The position numbers were made by a program, and so were the translations under genes. From Bhargavaea massiliensis (GTDB taxonomy: Bacteria > Bacillota > Bacilli > Bacillales_A > Planococcaceae): a stretch of 64,000 nt of DNA. Under the pieces are notes generated by a model that saw nothing but the letters and a program-made list of their open reading frames with translations, had not been told where the DNA came from and searched no databases. Shown here piece by piece: positions 8,457 to 18,122 of this stretch; within the stretch, counting starts at the first letter, position 1, and each line of letters begins with the position of its first letter. The stretch lies in assembly GCF_018390575.1 (NCBI RefSeq), contig NZ_JAHBCJ010000003.1, positions 186,001-250,000 on the forward strand, read 5' to 3'.

Positions 8457-9809
8457 ATGAGCATTACAAAAGATCTTCTGATTCGTTCTATTGAGCAAAG
8501 CTATGAGGGGTTTATCTTATCCGACGGAGAGGGACGGGTTTTTTATGCGAACCAAGCCGTGGAAACAATATCTGGAACCCCCCTTAGTCAAATTATCAAT
8601 AAAACGCCGGAAGAAATGCAAGAAGACGGAGCGATTATCCGCCAATCCAGAAGAGTTTTACAGAAGAATCCGCTCACTATCTATCAGAAATTGAGAACAG
8701 GCCGTGAAGTGTTTATTGTGAGCAAGCCGATTGTTGATGAAGAAGGAAAGACAATTTGCTACGCAGCAAATTACATCAGCCTCTCCAACTTGAATAGGTT
8801 ATATAAAGAACATTTAAGCCAAGCTTCCTTGAATTACGTTGAGCTTGAAAAACTGCGGGAAGTAGTAAACAAAGCGGACGATCTGATCAGTGTATCTTCG
8901 GAAATGGAAGAAGTAAAAATACTGATCCAAAAGGTCGCAGCAACAGATGCGACTATTCTGATTCTTGGGGAATCCGGAACAGGTAAAGAAGTGGTCGCGA
9001 AGAATATACATAATCAGAGTAAGAGAAACAACGCCCCGTATATTCAAATTAACTGCAGTGCAATCCCCGAGCATCTTATGGAAGCCGAGCTTTTTGGCTA
9101 CGAAAAAGGAGCATTTACCGGTGCCTCTACCAGCAAACCAGGTTTGCTGGAGGTCGCAAACAACGGAACAATCCTGCTAGATGAAATTGGTGATATGCCG
9201 CTAGCCATGCAGGCAAAATTACTGAGAACGATTCAAACGAATGAAATAACCCGTGTCGGTGGCACGGCCAAGAAGCATCTGAATGTGCGTTATATCGCTG
9301 CAACAAACAAGGACTTGAAACAAGCGGTGGAGGAGGGGGCTTTTCGGGAAGATCTCTATTACCGGCTGAATGTCCTGCCGCTCCGACTTCCGCCACTGCG
9401 CGAGAGACAACGTGATATCGTCCATTTGACCCAACACTTTCTTGATAAGTTTAACAAGAAATATCATAAACAATTGGTTTTAGCCAAGGAAACCAAAGAA
9501 ATCTTTATGAGATACCGGTGGCCCGGTAACGTCCGTCAATTGGAGAACATGGTGGAGCAGCTGGTCATTTTGTCGGAGGGAAGCCAAATCCGGAGTTCGC
9601 AACTTCCGCCGGAAATTGCGGATAAGCTGCATCCTGTATCGGATGACCCAGTAAGCCCGCTTCATCTCGTTGTCTCAAACGCTGAGAAGATGGAGATCCA
9701 AAAGGCCTTGTCGAAGTACCCGTCGGTCCGGCAGGCAGCCAAGGCATTGGGTGTCAGTCATCCGACTTTACTGAGGAAAATCAAAACTTACGGCCTCCGC
9801 GAGGCTTAA
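8457..9809 (+). CDS. PAS-domain sigma-54-dependent transcriptional activator
   Basis: The 450-residue protein carries an N-terminal PAS domain (about 8-115), an AAA+ domain with Walker A GESGTGKE (about 171-178), an intact GAFTGA loop (about 218-223), Walker B LLLDEIGD, and the RWPGNVRQLEN region, then a Fis-type HTH (VRQAAKALGVSHPTLLRKI). All sigma-54 contact features are present, unlike the two related regulators at 3916 and 55794. ATG 8457 is preferred over TTG 8451, which sits too close to AAAAGGG. A -24/-12 promoter lies 170 bp beyond its terminator and drives the acyl-CoA operon, so that operon is its evident target. The PAS ligand is unknown. Confidence 0.92.
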   Translation: MSITKDLLIRSIEQSYEGFILSDGEGRVFYANQAVETISGTPLSQIINKTPEEMQEDGAIIRQSRRVLQKNPLTIYQKLRTGREVFIVSKPIVDEEGKTICYAANYISLSNLNRLYKEHLSQASLNYVELEKLREVVNKADDLISVSSEMEEVKILIQKVAATDATILILGESGTGKEVVAKNIHNQSKRNNAPYIQINCSAIPEHLMEAELFGYEKGAFTGASTSKPGLLEVANNGTILLDEIGDMPLAMQAKLLRTIQTNEITRVGGTAKKHLNVRYIAATNKDLKQAVEEGAFREDLYYRLNVLPLRLPPLRERQRDIVHLTQHFLDKFNKKYHKQLVLAKETKEIFMRYRWPGNVRQLENMVEQLVILSEGSQIRSSQLPPEIADKLHPVSDDPVSPLHLVVSNAEKMEIQKALSKYPSVRQAAKALGVSHPTLLRKIKTYGLREA

Positions 9810-9812
9810 TGA

Positions 9813-9840
9813 AAAACCCGGCTATCCGGGTTTTTTCTTT
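9813..9840 (+). terminator. Terminator of the sigma-54 activator gene
   Basis: AAAACCCGG/CCGGGTTTT with a CTAT loop is followed by TTTTTTCTTTT, directly after the stop codon. Confidence 0.9.
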
Positions 9841-9841
9841 T

Positions 9842-9857
9842 GGTACAATTTCGTACC
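9842..9857. promoter_or_regulatory. Candidate upstream activator site
   Basis: The inverted repeat GGTAC-N6-GTACC lies about 125 bp upstream of the -24/-12 promoter, a normal distance for an enhancer-type site. A related GTACC half-site lies near 9925. Binding by the regulator at 8457 is inferred. Confidence 0.5.
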
Positions 9858-9979
9858 GGAAAAGCGTTATCCAGATCATTGGTCAATAAATGTACCGCTT
9901 TAAGAATGGAAACGGTCCGAGATCGTACCAGTTTGTTCCGGTGATGACAAGAAAGGTTGATCTGACGGCATTCTTGGTG

Positions 9980-9996
9980 TTGGCATGGTTTGTGCA
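9980..9996 (+). promoter_or_regulatory. Sigma-54 (-24/-12) promoter of the acyl-CoA operon
   Basis: TTGGCATGGTTTGTGCA has the essential GG and GC pairs 12 bp apart, close to the TGGCACG-N4-TTGC consensus. It ends about 30 bp before the first ATG and follows the gene for an intact sigma-54 activator. Confidence 0.8.
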
Positions 9997-10025
9997 TAAA
10001 GAAAAGTAGGAGGAGGAGGTTTGTG

Positions 10026-10814
10026 ATGGTTTTGCTGGAACAGACAGTCGGTTCGGGATCGGAGATAGTCGTGCTGACAATTAATCGCCCACATGCAAAG
10101 AATGCATTAAATGGAGAATTGGTGGAGGGGCTTAAGCAGACGATCAACAGGCTCGAGCAAGAAGACCGGGCCATGGCCGTCATTATCAAGGGAGCAGAAG
10201 GGAACTTTGCGGCCGGTGCCGACATAAAAGAGATGGCCACTGCCCCAGAAGAGAAAATCGCTGAAATTGCGGGCCGTGTCGGAGATTTGCATGAACAGAT
10301 TGCTTCAAGTCCGATGATCTTTATTTCGTGCATTGAAGGGTACTGTCTCGGCGGTGGATTTGAACTTAGTCTGGTGACGGACATCCGGATTGCTCATGCC
10401 GATGCCACATTCGGCCTTCCGGAAGTCAATCTCGGCATTTTGCCTGGAGGTTGGGGTACGCAGCTGTTTACTGCTCTTGCCGGCAGCTCCAACGCAGGGC
10501 ATTACCTGTTGTCCGGGGAGTTTTTCAGCAGTGAACGGGCTCACGGGATGGGCTTGGTCTCCCTTTGTACCGATGAGCCCTATGAGGAAAGCTTGAGGCT
10601 GGCCGGGAAAATCGCTGCGCAGAGCAGGCCGGCATTATGGGCAATCAAGCAATTGATCTCAGGGCAACAGCTCTCGGTGTTGAGGAAGGGACTGAAGAGC
10701 GAGCGAGAACATTTTTTGGCTTTGTTCAAAGACGGGGAGGCCAGGGAAGGGCTGGCCGCTTTCATGGAAAAACGACAACCAACCTACTCAAGGGGTGCTG
10801 GATATGGTGAGTGA
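10026..10814 (+). CDS. Enoyl-CoA hydratase / crotonase family
   Basis: The 262-residue enzyme is a standard crotonase. It has FAAGADIKEM (oxyanion hole), GYCLGGGFELSL with the first catalytic Glu and FGLPEVNLGILPGGWGTQ with the second, so true hydratase activity (2-enoyl-CoA to 3-hydroxyacyl-CoA) is expected. The ATG follows AGGAGGAGG and is the first gene of the sigma-54 operon. Its end overlaps the thiolase start by 11 bp. The set around it is a complete beta-oxidation cycle for short- or medium-chain or branched acids. Confidence 0.9.
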   Translation: MVLLEQTVGSGSEIVVLTINRPHAKNALNGELVEGLKQTINRLEQEDRAMAVIIKGAEGNFAAGADIKEMATAPEEKIAEIAGRVGDLHEQIASSPMIFISCIEGYCLGGGFELSLVTDIRIAHADATFGLPEVNLGILPGGWGTQLFTALAGSSNAGHYLLSGEFFSSERAHGMGLVSLCTDEPYEESLRLAGKIAAQSRPALWAIKQLISGQQLSVLRKGLKSEREHFLALFKDGEAREGLAAFMEKRQPTYSRGAGYGE

Positions 10815-11982
10815 AGTGTATGTGATTGAAGCGAAGAGAACGGCAATCGGATCGTTCGGCAAATCTCTGAAGCCCTTGTCGGCCATTGACCTGGGGGAGG
10901 CGGTGACTAACGAGTTGTTCCGCCCGAATGACTCTCTGAGGGAAAGTGTTGACGATGTCTACTTCGGAAACGTCTTCAAAAGCGGGCTCAAGGGGAACCC
11001 GGCGCGGCAGATCGGATTAAGAGCGGGGTTGCCGGTCTCCGCCACCGCCATGACCGTGGATCATCAGTGCGCATCCGGCATGATGGCGATGATCCAGGCC
11101 ATGCAGAAACTCTCGCTCGGCCTGAGCCAAGTCGCCGTGGCTGGAGGGACGGAAAGCATGTCGAATGTCCCCCACCTGCTGATGGAGATGCGAAACGGGG
11201 TCCGGCTAGGTGAAGCGAAGGTGGAAGACGCCCTTTTACATGACGGGCTGGTCTGCGCGATGGAAAACTACCACATGGGTGTGACCGCTGAAAATCTTGT
11301 GGACAAATATAATCTCTCGAGAAAAGAGCAGGATGCGTTCGCGCTTCGTTCTCAGGAAAAAGCGGCAGAGGCTATTGCCTCCGGCCGGTTCGAGGAAGAG
11401 ATTGTGCCGGTGACCGTCAGGGTGAAGGGGAAGGATACAATCTTCAATCAAGATGAACACCCGAGAGCGACAAGCCTTGAAAAATTGGGCCAGCTCGGTG
11501 CCGCATTCAAGGAAGGCGGGTCGGTGACAGCAGGAAATGCTTCGGGCCTCAATGACGGGGCCGCCGCCCTGCTGCTGGCTTCCAAAGAAGCGGTGGAGGC
11601 ACACGGCCTGAAGCCCCTTGCCAAAATTGTTTCGGCTTCGACTCGCGGCGTCCCGCCTGCCATCATGGGGATCGGCCCTGTCCCGGCCATATTGCATGCG
11701 CTTGATCAGGCGGGTCTCGCCGTCCCGGATATTGACCTTTTTGAGATCAATGAAGCCTTTGCAAGTCAAGTACTGGCTGTGAATACAGAACTGAATATCC
11801 CGGAAGAAAAGCTGAATGTCAATGGTGGCGCCATTGCTCTCGGCCATCCGGTGGGCGCTTCGGGAGCGCGGATTTTGGTGACGCTCGTCCATGAGCTGAA
11901 GCGCAGGGGACAGCGGTATGGGGTGGCTTCACTTTGTGTAGGAGGTGGTCAAGGTGCCGCAACAGTCGTCGAAGTCGTTTGA
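10804..11982 (+). CDS. Acetyl-CoA acyltransferase (thiolase)
   Basis: The 392-residue protein has the nucleophilic Cys in [12 protein letters not shown], the [17 protein letters not shown]is region and the C-terminal Cys in [11 protein letters not shown], so all thiolase catalytic residues are present. It cleaves 3-ketoacyl-CoA in this catabolic setting. ATG 10804 with AAGGGG 8 nt upstream is preferred over GTG 10795. It overlaps genes on both sides, indicating translational coupling. Confidence 0.92.
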   Translation: MVSEVYVIEAKRTAIGSFGKSLKPLSAIDLGEAVTNELFRPNDSLRESVDDVYFGNVFKSGLKGNPARQIGLRAGLPVSATAMTVDHQCASGMMAMIQAMQKLSLGLSQVAVAGGTESMSNVPHLLMEMRNGVRLGEAKVEDALLHDGLVCAMENYHMGVTAENLVDKYNLSRKEQDAFALRSQEKAAEAIASGRFEEEIVPVTVRVKGKDTIFNQDEHPRATSLEKLGQLGAAFKEGGSVTAGNASGLNDGAAALLLASKEAVEAHGLKPLAKIVSASTRGVPPAIMGIGPVPAILHALDQAGLAVPDIDLFEINEAFASQVLAVNTELNIPEEKLNVNGGAIALGHPVGASGARILVTLVHELKRRGQRYGVASLCVGGGQGAATVVEVV

Positions 11983-12805
11983 GGAAGTGGTCATCGTCGG
12001 AGCCGGGCTGATGGGTGCCGGGATTGCTCAGGTGATCGCACAGGCCGGCCCGAAGGTGATTGTGGTGGACCGGGCTGAGGAAGACCTCGCAAGAGCCAAA
12101 AAGCAGATTGTAAAAAGTGTTGGTCGCCTGCACGGGGAGGACCAGGTGGATCCGATTCTATCTACGATCCGTTTTACGACCCGGATGGAAGACGGGAAAA
12201 CAGCCCAGCTCGCCATTGAAGCCGTGCCGGAAAAGATGGCGATCAAACAAGATGTCTTCCGCCAGTTGGATCGATTTCTGGACAAAGAGGCCTTATTGGC
12301 GAGCAACACCTCTTCGTTGTCCATAGCGGAAATCAGCTCGGTCACCAGCCGGCCGGAGAAAGTGGTGGGGATGCACTTTTTCAGCCCGGTCCCGATGATG
12401 AAGCTGGTGGAAGTTGTCCAAGGCATCAACAGTGCTACCGAAACGGTCGAGAAGATTAAAGAGTTCGGCGAGTACATCGGCAAAGAAATCATAGTGGCAA
12501 AGGACTTCCCGGGATTTACCGTAAACCGTGCACTTGTTCCCTTGCTGAATGAGGCCGCATTTTTGGTGATGGAAGGCAATGACCCGGAAAGCATCGACCG
12601 GGGTCTGATGCTCGGCGCCAATCATCCGATCGGTCCGCTGAGACTGGCTGACGCGCTTGGCATTGATGTGCTGCTTTTTACAATCGAGAGCTTGTATGAC
12701 GGATTCAACGATTCGAAATACCGGCCATGTCCGTTGCTGAAACGGATGGTCGAGGCCGGCCATCTCGGAAAAAAGACGGGCAAAGGATTCTACGATTACG
12801 CGTGA
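11954..12805 (+). CDS. 3-hydroxyacyl-CoA dehydrogenase (3-hydroxybutyryl-CoA dehydrogenase type)
   Basis: The 283-residue protein has an N-terminal Rossmann motif [11 protein letters not shown], the catalytic His in [17 protein letters not shown], and the C-terminal domain with [14 protein letters not shown] and GKGFYDY. It oxidises 3-hydroxyacyl-CoA with NAD. GTG 11954 has AGGAGG at 8-nt spacing; GTG 11945 overlaps that site. It overlaps the thiolase end by 29 bp. Confidence 0.9.
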   Translation: MPQQSSKSFEEVVIVGAGLMGAGIAQVIAQAGPKVIVVDRAEEDLARAKKQIVKSVGRLHGEDQVDPILSTIRFTTRMEDGKTAQLAIEAVPEKMAIKQDVFRQLDRFLDKEALLASNTSSLSIAEISSVTSRPEKVVGMHFFSPVPMMKLVEVVQGINSATETVEKIKEFGEYIGKEIIVAKDFPGFTVNRALVPLLNEAAFLVMEGNDPESIDRGLMLGANHPIGPLRLADALGIDVLLFTIESLYDGFNDSKYRPCPLLKRMVEAGHLGKKTGKGFYDYA

Positions 12806-12818
12806 GGGGGAGTTAGGG

Positions 12819-13949
12819 ATGGTACTGACAGAAGAACGATCGATGATCCGGGGGCTAGCTCGGAAAATTGCAGAAGAGAAGCTGGTGCCGAATGCGTCGC
12901 ATGTAGATGAGGCAGGGGAAATGCCATGGGACAACCTGCGTGTCCTCGCGGATAACGGGCTTTTCGGCCCTCATGTTCCGATTGAGTATGGGGGAGCGGG
13001 AGCCGACTATTACAGCCATCTGGCTGTGATCGAAGAGGTCGCCAAAGGATGTGCGTCGACAAGTGTCGCCTTGTCCACGCAGGCATTGGCGATGGCACCG
13101 TTCCTGCTTGCCGGTACACATGAGCAAAAGGCGAACTATCTATCCCGGCTTGCTTCGGGGGAGGTGCTTGGCGCATTCGGGATTACGGAACCACAGGCAG
13201 GATCAGATGTGTCCGGCATCAAAACGTCCGCCAGGCAGGATGGCGATGTGTATGTCCTGAACGGGCATAAGGTGTTCATCACGAACGCAGGGGATGCCGA
13301 AATCTATGTGTTCGTCACCCGGACATCCGAACACCGGACAAACGGAATCACCTTGTTTATTGTGGAGAAAGGGACGGAAGGACTGACGTTCGGAAAAAAG
13401 GAAGAAAAGATGGGGATCCGCGGATCGGTGACTCGGGAAGTGTTCATGGAGAATGTTCGTGTTCCAAAAAAGAACCGGTTGGGCGGCGAAGGCGAAGGGT
13501 TCAAAATCCTCATGAACGTGTTTAACGAAACCCGGCCTGTAGTGGGAGCACAGGCGCTTGGCATTGCACGCGCTGCCTTTGACTATGCGAAAAGTTATGT
13601 CCGGGAACGGGAGCAGTTCGGCCGGAAGCTCGACCAGTTCCAGCTTACCCGCGCCAAACTGGCTGACCTGTTTATCCAGTTGGAAACCGCCCGCCTGCTT
13701 GTTTACGAAGCGGGAGAAAAAGTCGAACACGGCTCACCGGATGTGCCGCTATACTCGTCCATGGCCAAATGCTATGCATCGGATATCGCCATGAGTGTCA
13801 CGACGGAAGCGGTCCAGTTGCTTGGAGGCAACGGTTACATCAAAGACTATCCGGTTGAGCGGTATATGCGGGATGCGAAAATCACCCAAATCTACGAAGG
13901 GACCAACCAGATCCAACGGATGATCATCGCCAATGAGTTGCTGAGATAA
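12819..13949 (+). CDS. Acyl-CoA dehydrogenase
   Basis: The 376-residue flavoenzyme has the family signatures [13 protein letters not shown], the KMGIRGSVT loop, [14 protein letters not shown], and the catalytic Glu in [14 protein letters not shown]. It performs the first step of beta-oxidation, passing electrons to ETF. Length and motifs resemble short/branched-chain or butyryl-CoA dehydrogenases. ATG 12819 has GGGGGAG upstream. No ETF genes are in the operon. Confidence 0.92.
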   Translation: MVLTEERSMIRGLARKIAEEKLVPNASHVDEAGEMPWDNLRVLADNGLFGPHVPIEYGGAGADYYSHLAVIEEVAKGCASTSVALSTQALAMAPFLLAGTHEQKANYLSRLASGEVLGAFGITEPQAGSDVSGIKTSARQDGDVYVLNGHKVFITNAGDAEIYVFVTRTSEHRTNGITLFIVEKGTEGLTFGKKEEKMGIRGSVTREVFMENVRVPKKNRLGGEGEGFKILMNVFNETRPVVGAQALGIARAAFDYAKSYVREREQFGRKLDQFQLTRAKLADLFIQLETARLLVYEAGEKVEHGSPDVPLYSSMAKCYASDIAMSVTTEAVQLLGGNGYIKDYPVERYMRDAKITQIYEGTNQIQRMIIANELLR

Positions 13950-13962
13950 GGGGGAAAGAAGG

Positions 13963-14730
13963 ATGGATCTCTTTAAGCTTGATGGGAAAGTGGCAATCGT
14001 AACCGGGGCCGGCAGGGGAATCGGGCGAAGCATTGCCAAAGGGCTCGCCGAAGCCGGGGCACATATCGTCATTTGCAGCCGTACAGAAAAAGAATTGCTG
14101 GAGCTGAAAAGTGAAATAGACGATGCGGGCGGATCGAGTACCGTCATGACATGCGATGTCACGGATGAAGAAAATATCCAGCAAGTCGTCGACGACACTG
14201 TGAAGGAATTCGGTTCGATCGATATCCTCGTGAACAACGCAGGAATCACGAAGAAGGCTCCGGCTCTGGACTATGACCTGGATGATTTTAAACGGATTAT
14301 TGATGTGAATCTGACTTCTGTCTTTGTGTTTGCCCAGAAGGTCGGTCGAGTGATGGCGAAGCAACAGAGTGGCTCAATCATTAATATCTCGTCCATCGCT
14401 TCCGTGCAAGCGGTTACAGGATCCATTCCCTATACCGCAAGCAAAGGGGCGGTGGCGATGATTACCCGGACGCTTGCGGTCGAATGGGCAAAATACAATA
14501 TTCGGGTCAATGCAATTGCTCCTGCTTATATCGAGACACCGCTCGTAGAAGAAGTGAAGAAAACACGGACCGGTTTTGCCGAAGCAGTGGCAAAGCGTAC
14601 ACCGATGGGGCGGATGGGAAGACCTGATGAAATGGCCGGTGCGGCAATTTTCCTTGCGGGGGAAGCCTCTTCATATATGACCGGAGAAACGTTGTTTCTG
14701 GATGGTGGCTGGAAGGCATACGGACTTTAA
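13963..14730 (+). CDS. Short-chain dehydrogenase/reductase (SDR)
   Basis: The 255-residue classical SDR has TGAGRGIG, NNAG, the catalytic Ser region INISSIAS and YTASK. It lies 13 bp after the acyl-CoA dehydrogenase. In this operon it could oxidise a hydroxylated side chain or act as an alternative 3-hydroxyacyl-CoA dehydrogenase. The substrate cannot be read from sequence. Confidence 0.88.
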   Translation: MDLFKLDGKVAIVTGAGRGIGRSIAKGLAEAGAHIVICSRTEKELLELKSEIDDAGGSSTVMTCDVTDEENIQQVVDDTVKEFGSIDILVNNAGITKKAPALDYDLDDFKRIIDVNLTSVFVFAQKVGRVMAKQQSGSIINISSIASVQAVTGSIPYTASKGAVAMITRTLAVEWAKYNIRVNAIAPAYIETPLVEEVKKTRTGFAEAVAKRTPMGRMGRPDEMAGAAIFLAGEASSYMTGETLFLDGGWKAYGL

Positions 14731-14758
14731 CCAACTAAAGAAAGCGGGAGGGAAAATA

Positions 14759-14941
14759 ATGTTTGGAATTCCGTCGCAAGGTTGGATTTCTCTCGGCATT
14801 TGGGGTCTGGTGATCATCATACCTTGGGCTTATTCGGCTTACTTGATCCGTAAAATCAATCAGTCCGGCGTGGAGCGATGGGGTGCAAAGCCTTCAAAAG
14901 CCAGACCATACGAACAGAGAGAGGGAGGCGGTGTTTCATGA
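14759..14941 (+). CDS. Small single-span membrane protein, predicted symporter partner
   Basis: The product has 60 residues with one membrane segment (about 10-32) and a basic cytoplasmic tail. The ATG follows GGGAGGG. Its TGA overlaps the symporter ATG (ATGA), so translation is coupled. Small one-helix proteins are known next to some sodium/solute symporters; the partner role is inferred from position. Confidence 0.75.
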   Translation: MFGIPSQGWISLGIWGLVIIIPWAYSAYLIRKINQSGVERWGAKPSKARPYEQREGGGVS

Positions 14942-16482
14942 ACGGGTTGATCATCGGATTGATTGCCATTGCCTATATAGCCGTTCTCTTCTATTTCATT
15001 ATCAAAGGAAATAAGAAGTCGGATGATCTGGATGATTTCACAATCGGCGGCTGGAGCATGTCTTTGTCGGTCAGTATCTTTTACTTTACGGCAACATGGG
15101 TGAGCGCTGCTTCGGTCCTCGGTGTCCCGGGCATTCTCTACGCCAATGGCTTTGCCGGCATCACGGGCTGGTTTGCCGGGTGGTTTTTCGCGACAGCCAT
15201 CCTTCCGCTGATTGCCTATAAACTTCGTCGCCCTATGTTTCCGGTGCGGACCATACCGGAATACATGAGACTGCGTTTTGAACCTTATGTAAAGAAGAGC
15301 TTTATCCAGGCATGGTCATCCGTCATGATCATCATCGGCTACATTAGCTATGTGACCATCCAGATTACCGGAATCGGCTACTTGCTTTCTCAAGTTACAG
15401 GGTTGAGCTACTTCGTATCGATCTTGATTTTCCTTGTGTTTATTTTGCTCACGGTGCTCGGCGGCGTTTGGTCTGTTGCGATGACAGATGTCCTTAACAC
15501 CATTGTCATTATCTTCGGGCTTGTGTTGGCAGCAGGTCTGATCTTGTATCAGGTAGGCGGACCGACAGCTCTCTTCACCCAGCTGCAACAAGTGAATACC
15601 CCGGTATTGCATGGAGGAACACCGGTTGAACCGGGAAGCATGTTCAGCCCGCTCGGAACATTCTCGCTTGCCGCGATGATCGGGATTTTCATTTCCAATT
15701 CGCTGGGGGCGGCTGTGGCTCCGCACTGGCCGACCAGGCTCCTATCCGCCAAAAATGTCAAGACAGCCATTTCAACGCCGCTCATTTCAACGTTGATTTT
15801 AACGTTTGTCTTCCTCTGCCTTTTGATCATGGGGCTCGGCGGGCGGATTCTCGTGCCGACCATGCCTGAGGGTATGGCGTCCGATCAGATCATGCCACTG
15901 CTTATCACAGAGTTCATGAATCCGGTGGTGGCCGGAATTCTTATCGCTGCCATCTTCGCAGCTGCGCTCTCCACTTCAAACGGAATGGTGCTTCAGGCAG
16001 CCATTGCAGTGTCCTATGACATGTATCGGAATCTGCGCACGAAGCCGGTTGCTGACGGAACCCTCATCCGGATCACTCAAGTGTTGCTGATTGTCATTTC
16101 AATCATCGCCTTCTTTTTCTCCATAAAACCGCCGGCGTTTATTGCGATGGTGGCGGCGTATGTGTTCGGGTTCTTCGGCTCGGCATTCATCGGCCCGATT
16201 TTCCTTGGTCTGTATTCTAAGCGGGCGAACCGCCAATCCGCTTATGCAGGCAGCATGATCGGAGCCGTGTCGTATGTACTATTCACTTATTTGACTATTA
16301 CCGGACTGCTCGTCCTGCCGATTCCGGCAATTGCAATCGCGATGGGCTTGTCGGTGGCTGCTATGTTAATTTGTATGGCCATTTTCCCTCCGGCCCCGCA
16401 AGTCGCCTGGGAACCGTATTTCGAAGAAGATATCTCGGATGAAACCAAGCGTGTGGTGGATCTGGCCATGCGCAGAGTATAG
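14938..16482 (+). CDS. Sodium:solute symporter (SSS family)
   Basis: The 514-residue protein has about 13 membrane segments. It has the SSS signatures FTIGGWSMSLSVS, an early TWVSAASVLGVPG region, and ALSTSNGMVLQAAIAVSYD in the middle. It probably imports the organic acid that the downstream ligase activates. ATG 14938 overlaps the stop of the small membrane protein. Confidence 0.9.
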   Translation: MNGLIIGLIAIAYIAVLFYFIIKGNKKSDDLDDFTIGGWSMSLSVSIFYFTATWVSAASVLGVPGILYANGFAGITGWFAGWFFATAILPLIAYKLRRPMFPVRTIPEYMRLRFEPYVKKSFIQAWSSVMIIIGYISYVTIQITGIGYLLSQVTGLSYFVSILIFLVFILLTVLGGVWSVAMTDVLNTIVIIFGLVLAAGLILYQVGGPTALFTQLQQVNTPVLHGGTPVEPGSMFSPLGTFSLAAMIGIFISNSLGAAVAPHWPTRLLSAKNVKTAISTPLISTLILTFVFLCLLIMGLGGRILVPTMPEGMASDQIMPLLITEFMNPVVAGILIAAIFAAALSTSNGMVLQAAIAVSYDMYRNLRTKPVADGTLIRITQVLLIVISIIAFFFSIKPPAFIAMVAAYVFGFFGSAFIGPIFLGLYSKRANRQSAYAGSMIGAVSYVLFTYLTITGLLVLPIPAIAIAMGLSVAAMLICMAIFPPAPQVAWEPYFEEDISDETKRVVDLAMRRV

Positions 16483-16493
16483 GAGGTGCCCCG

Positions 16494-18122
16494 ATGAACG
16501 AAAAAGTTTGGTTGAAAAATTACCCTGAAGGAATCAAGAGTACCGTTGAGATTCCGGATGAGACCATGGTCGACGCATTTTACCGTGCTGCCCGGCAGGC
16601 CTCATCACATCCCGCACTTATCCAGGGTGATCGGACACTGACTTATGCGGAGCTGAAAGATGCGGTTCACCGCATTGCGAACGGCCTCAAGTCGCTCGGC
16701 CTCCAACAAGGAGACCGTGTCGCCCTTATGATGAACAACTCCATCGACTATGTCATCAGCTACTATGCGATCTTGGCCAGTGATGCCATCGCTGTGCCGC
16801 ACAATCCGATGTATACGGAGCGTGAACTCCATTACCAGTTGAATGACTCGGGAGCTTCCTATTTAATCATCGATCAGGAATTGGCACCTGTCTTTAAATC
16901 CGTCCAGGGAAAGACGGGCGTCCGGGAAGTGATCACAGTCGGAGACGGACAGTCCGTCTTCTCAAAAATGATGAAGGAGCAACCGGCTGAGTTTCAATGG
17001 AACCCTGGTGACCGGACGGAAGAGGTAGCACTTCTCCAATACACCGGCGGGACGACCGGAGTCTCAAAAGGCGTCATGCTTACCCATCGCAACATTTACG
17101 CCAACGTCGTGCAGACCCACGCCTTTCTCGGCGTTCACGCCAACCCGGGGAAAGAGCGGCTCCTGAATGTGCTTCCGCTTTTCCACGTTTACGGAATGAC
17201 CGTTTCGATGAATTACATGATCTATCTGCAATCCACGATGTATATTATGCGGCGGTTTGACAGCACAAAAACATTGGAGATCCTAGAAAAAAACAAAATC
17301 ACGATGTTCCCAGGCACACCGACGATTTATGTGGCAGTGAACCATGACCCCGCCATCCACGAGCGCAACATCCGGTCGATCCATACGTGCATCAGCGGAT
17401 CGGCTCCTCTTCCTGCTGAAGTGAAGCAGCAGTTTGAACAACTGACAGGTGCAAAAGTAGCGGATGCGTATGGACTTAGCGAGGCCTCTCCGGTCACCCA
17501 CAGCAATCCGGTGAACGGCATTCGGAAAGCTGGGAGCATGGGCATGCCGGTCACGAACACCGACTGCAGGATTGTTGACATAGGAGACGGGAAAACCAAG
17601 ATGCCTATCGGCAAACCGGGTGAGCTGATCATTCGGGGGCCACAGGTGATGAAGGGCTACTGGAACAAGCCTGATGAAACAGAGGTTGCCCTTCGCGACG
17701 GATGGCTTTATACCGGAGATGTCGCCTATATGGATGAGGACGGCTACTGCTTTATTGTCAGCCGCAAAAAAGAAATGATCATTGCATCCGGCTACAACAT
17801 CTACCCGCGTGAAATCGAAGAGGTGATCTTTACCCACCCGATGGTCCGTGAAGTTGCGGTGATTGGAATCCCGGATGAATACCGGGGAGAAACGGTGAAG
17901 GCATTTGTCGTATTGAAAGAAGAAGGAGGGGCAACGGAAGAGGAACTCATCGAGCATTGCAAGGGGAAGCTTGCCAAATACAAAATACCGACGGCCGTCG
18001 AAATCATTGAAGAGTTGCCAAAAACCACGGTTGGAAAGATATTGAGGCGGGAATTGGTCAAATTGGAGCAAAATAGACATGAGTCGGAGAGTCAGGATGG
18101 TGAATATGCGGTTAAAAGGTAA
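16494..18122 (+). CDS. Acyl-CoA ligase (AMP-forming)
   Basis: The 542-residue ligase has the P-loop YTGGTTGVSKGV, the YGLSEASPV motif, the GWLYTGDVAYMDEDGY hinge and the C-terminal catalytic Lys in PKTTVGKILRREL. It resembles medium/long-chain fatty-acid-CoA ligases. It would activate the imported acid to its CoA thioester for the enzymes upstream. AGGAGGTGCCCCG precedes the ATG, 11 bp after the symporter. Confidence 0.92.
   Translation: MNEKVWLKNYPEGIKSTVEIPDETMVDAFYRAARQASSHPALIQGDRTLTYAELKDAVHRIANGLKSLGLQQGDRVALMMNNSIDYVISYYAILASDAIAVPHNPMYTERELHYQLNDSGASYLIIDQELAPVFKSVQGKTGVREVITVGDGQSVFSKMMKEQPAEFQWNPGDRTEEVALLQYTGGTTGVSKGVMLTHRNIYANVVQTHAFLGVHANPGKERLLNVLPLFHVYGMTVSMNYMIYLQSTMYIMRRFDSTKTLEILEKNKITMFPGTPTIYVAVNHDPAIHERNIRSIHTCISGSAPLPAEVKQQFEQLTGAKVADAYGLSEASPVTHSNPVNGIRKAGSMGMPVTNTDCRIVDIGDGKTKMPIGKPGELIIRGPQVMKGYWNKPDETEVALRDGWLYTGDVAYMDEDGYCFIVSRKKEMIIASGYNIYPREIEEVIFTHPMVREVAVIGIPDEYRGETVKAFVVLKEEGGATEEELIEHCKGKLAKYKIPTAVEIIEELPKTTVGKILRRELVKLEQNRHESESQDGEYAVKR

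Noticed and set aside
9859..9872. cre site upstream of the acyl-CoA operon
   Set aside because: AAAAGCGTTATCC matches only about 11 of 14 consensus positions, and it lies in the enhancer region rather than near the promoter.
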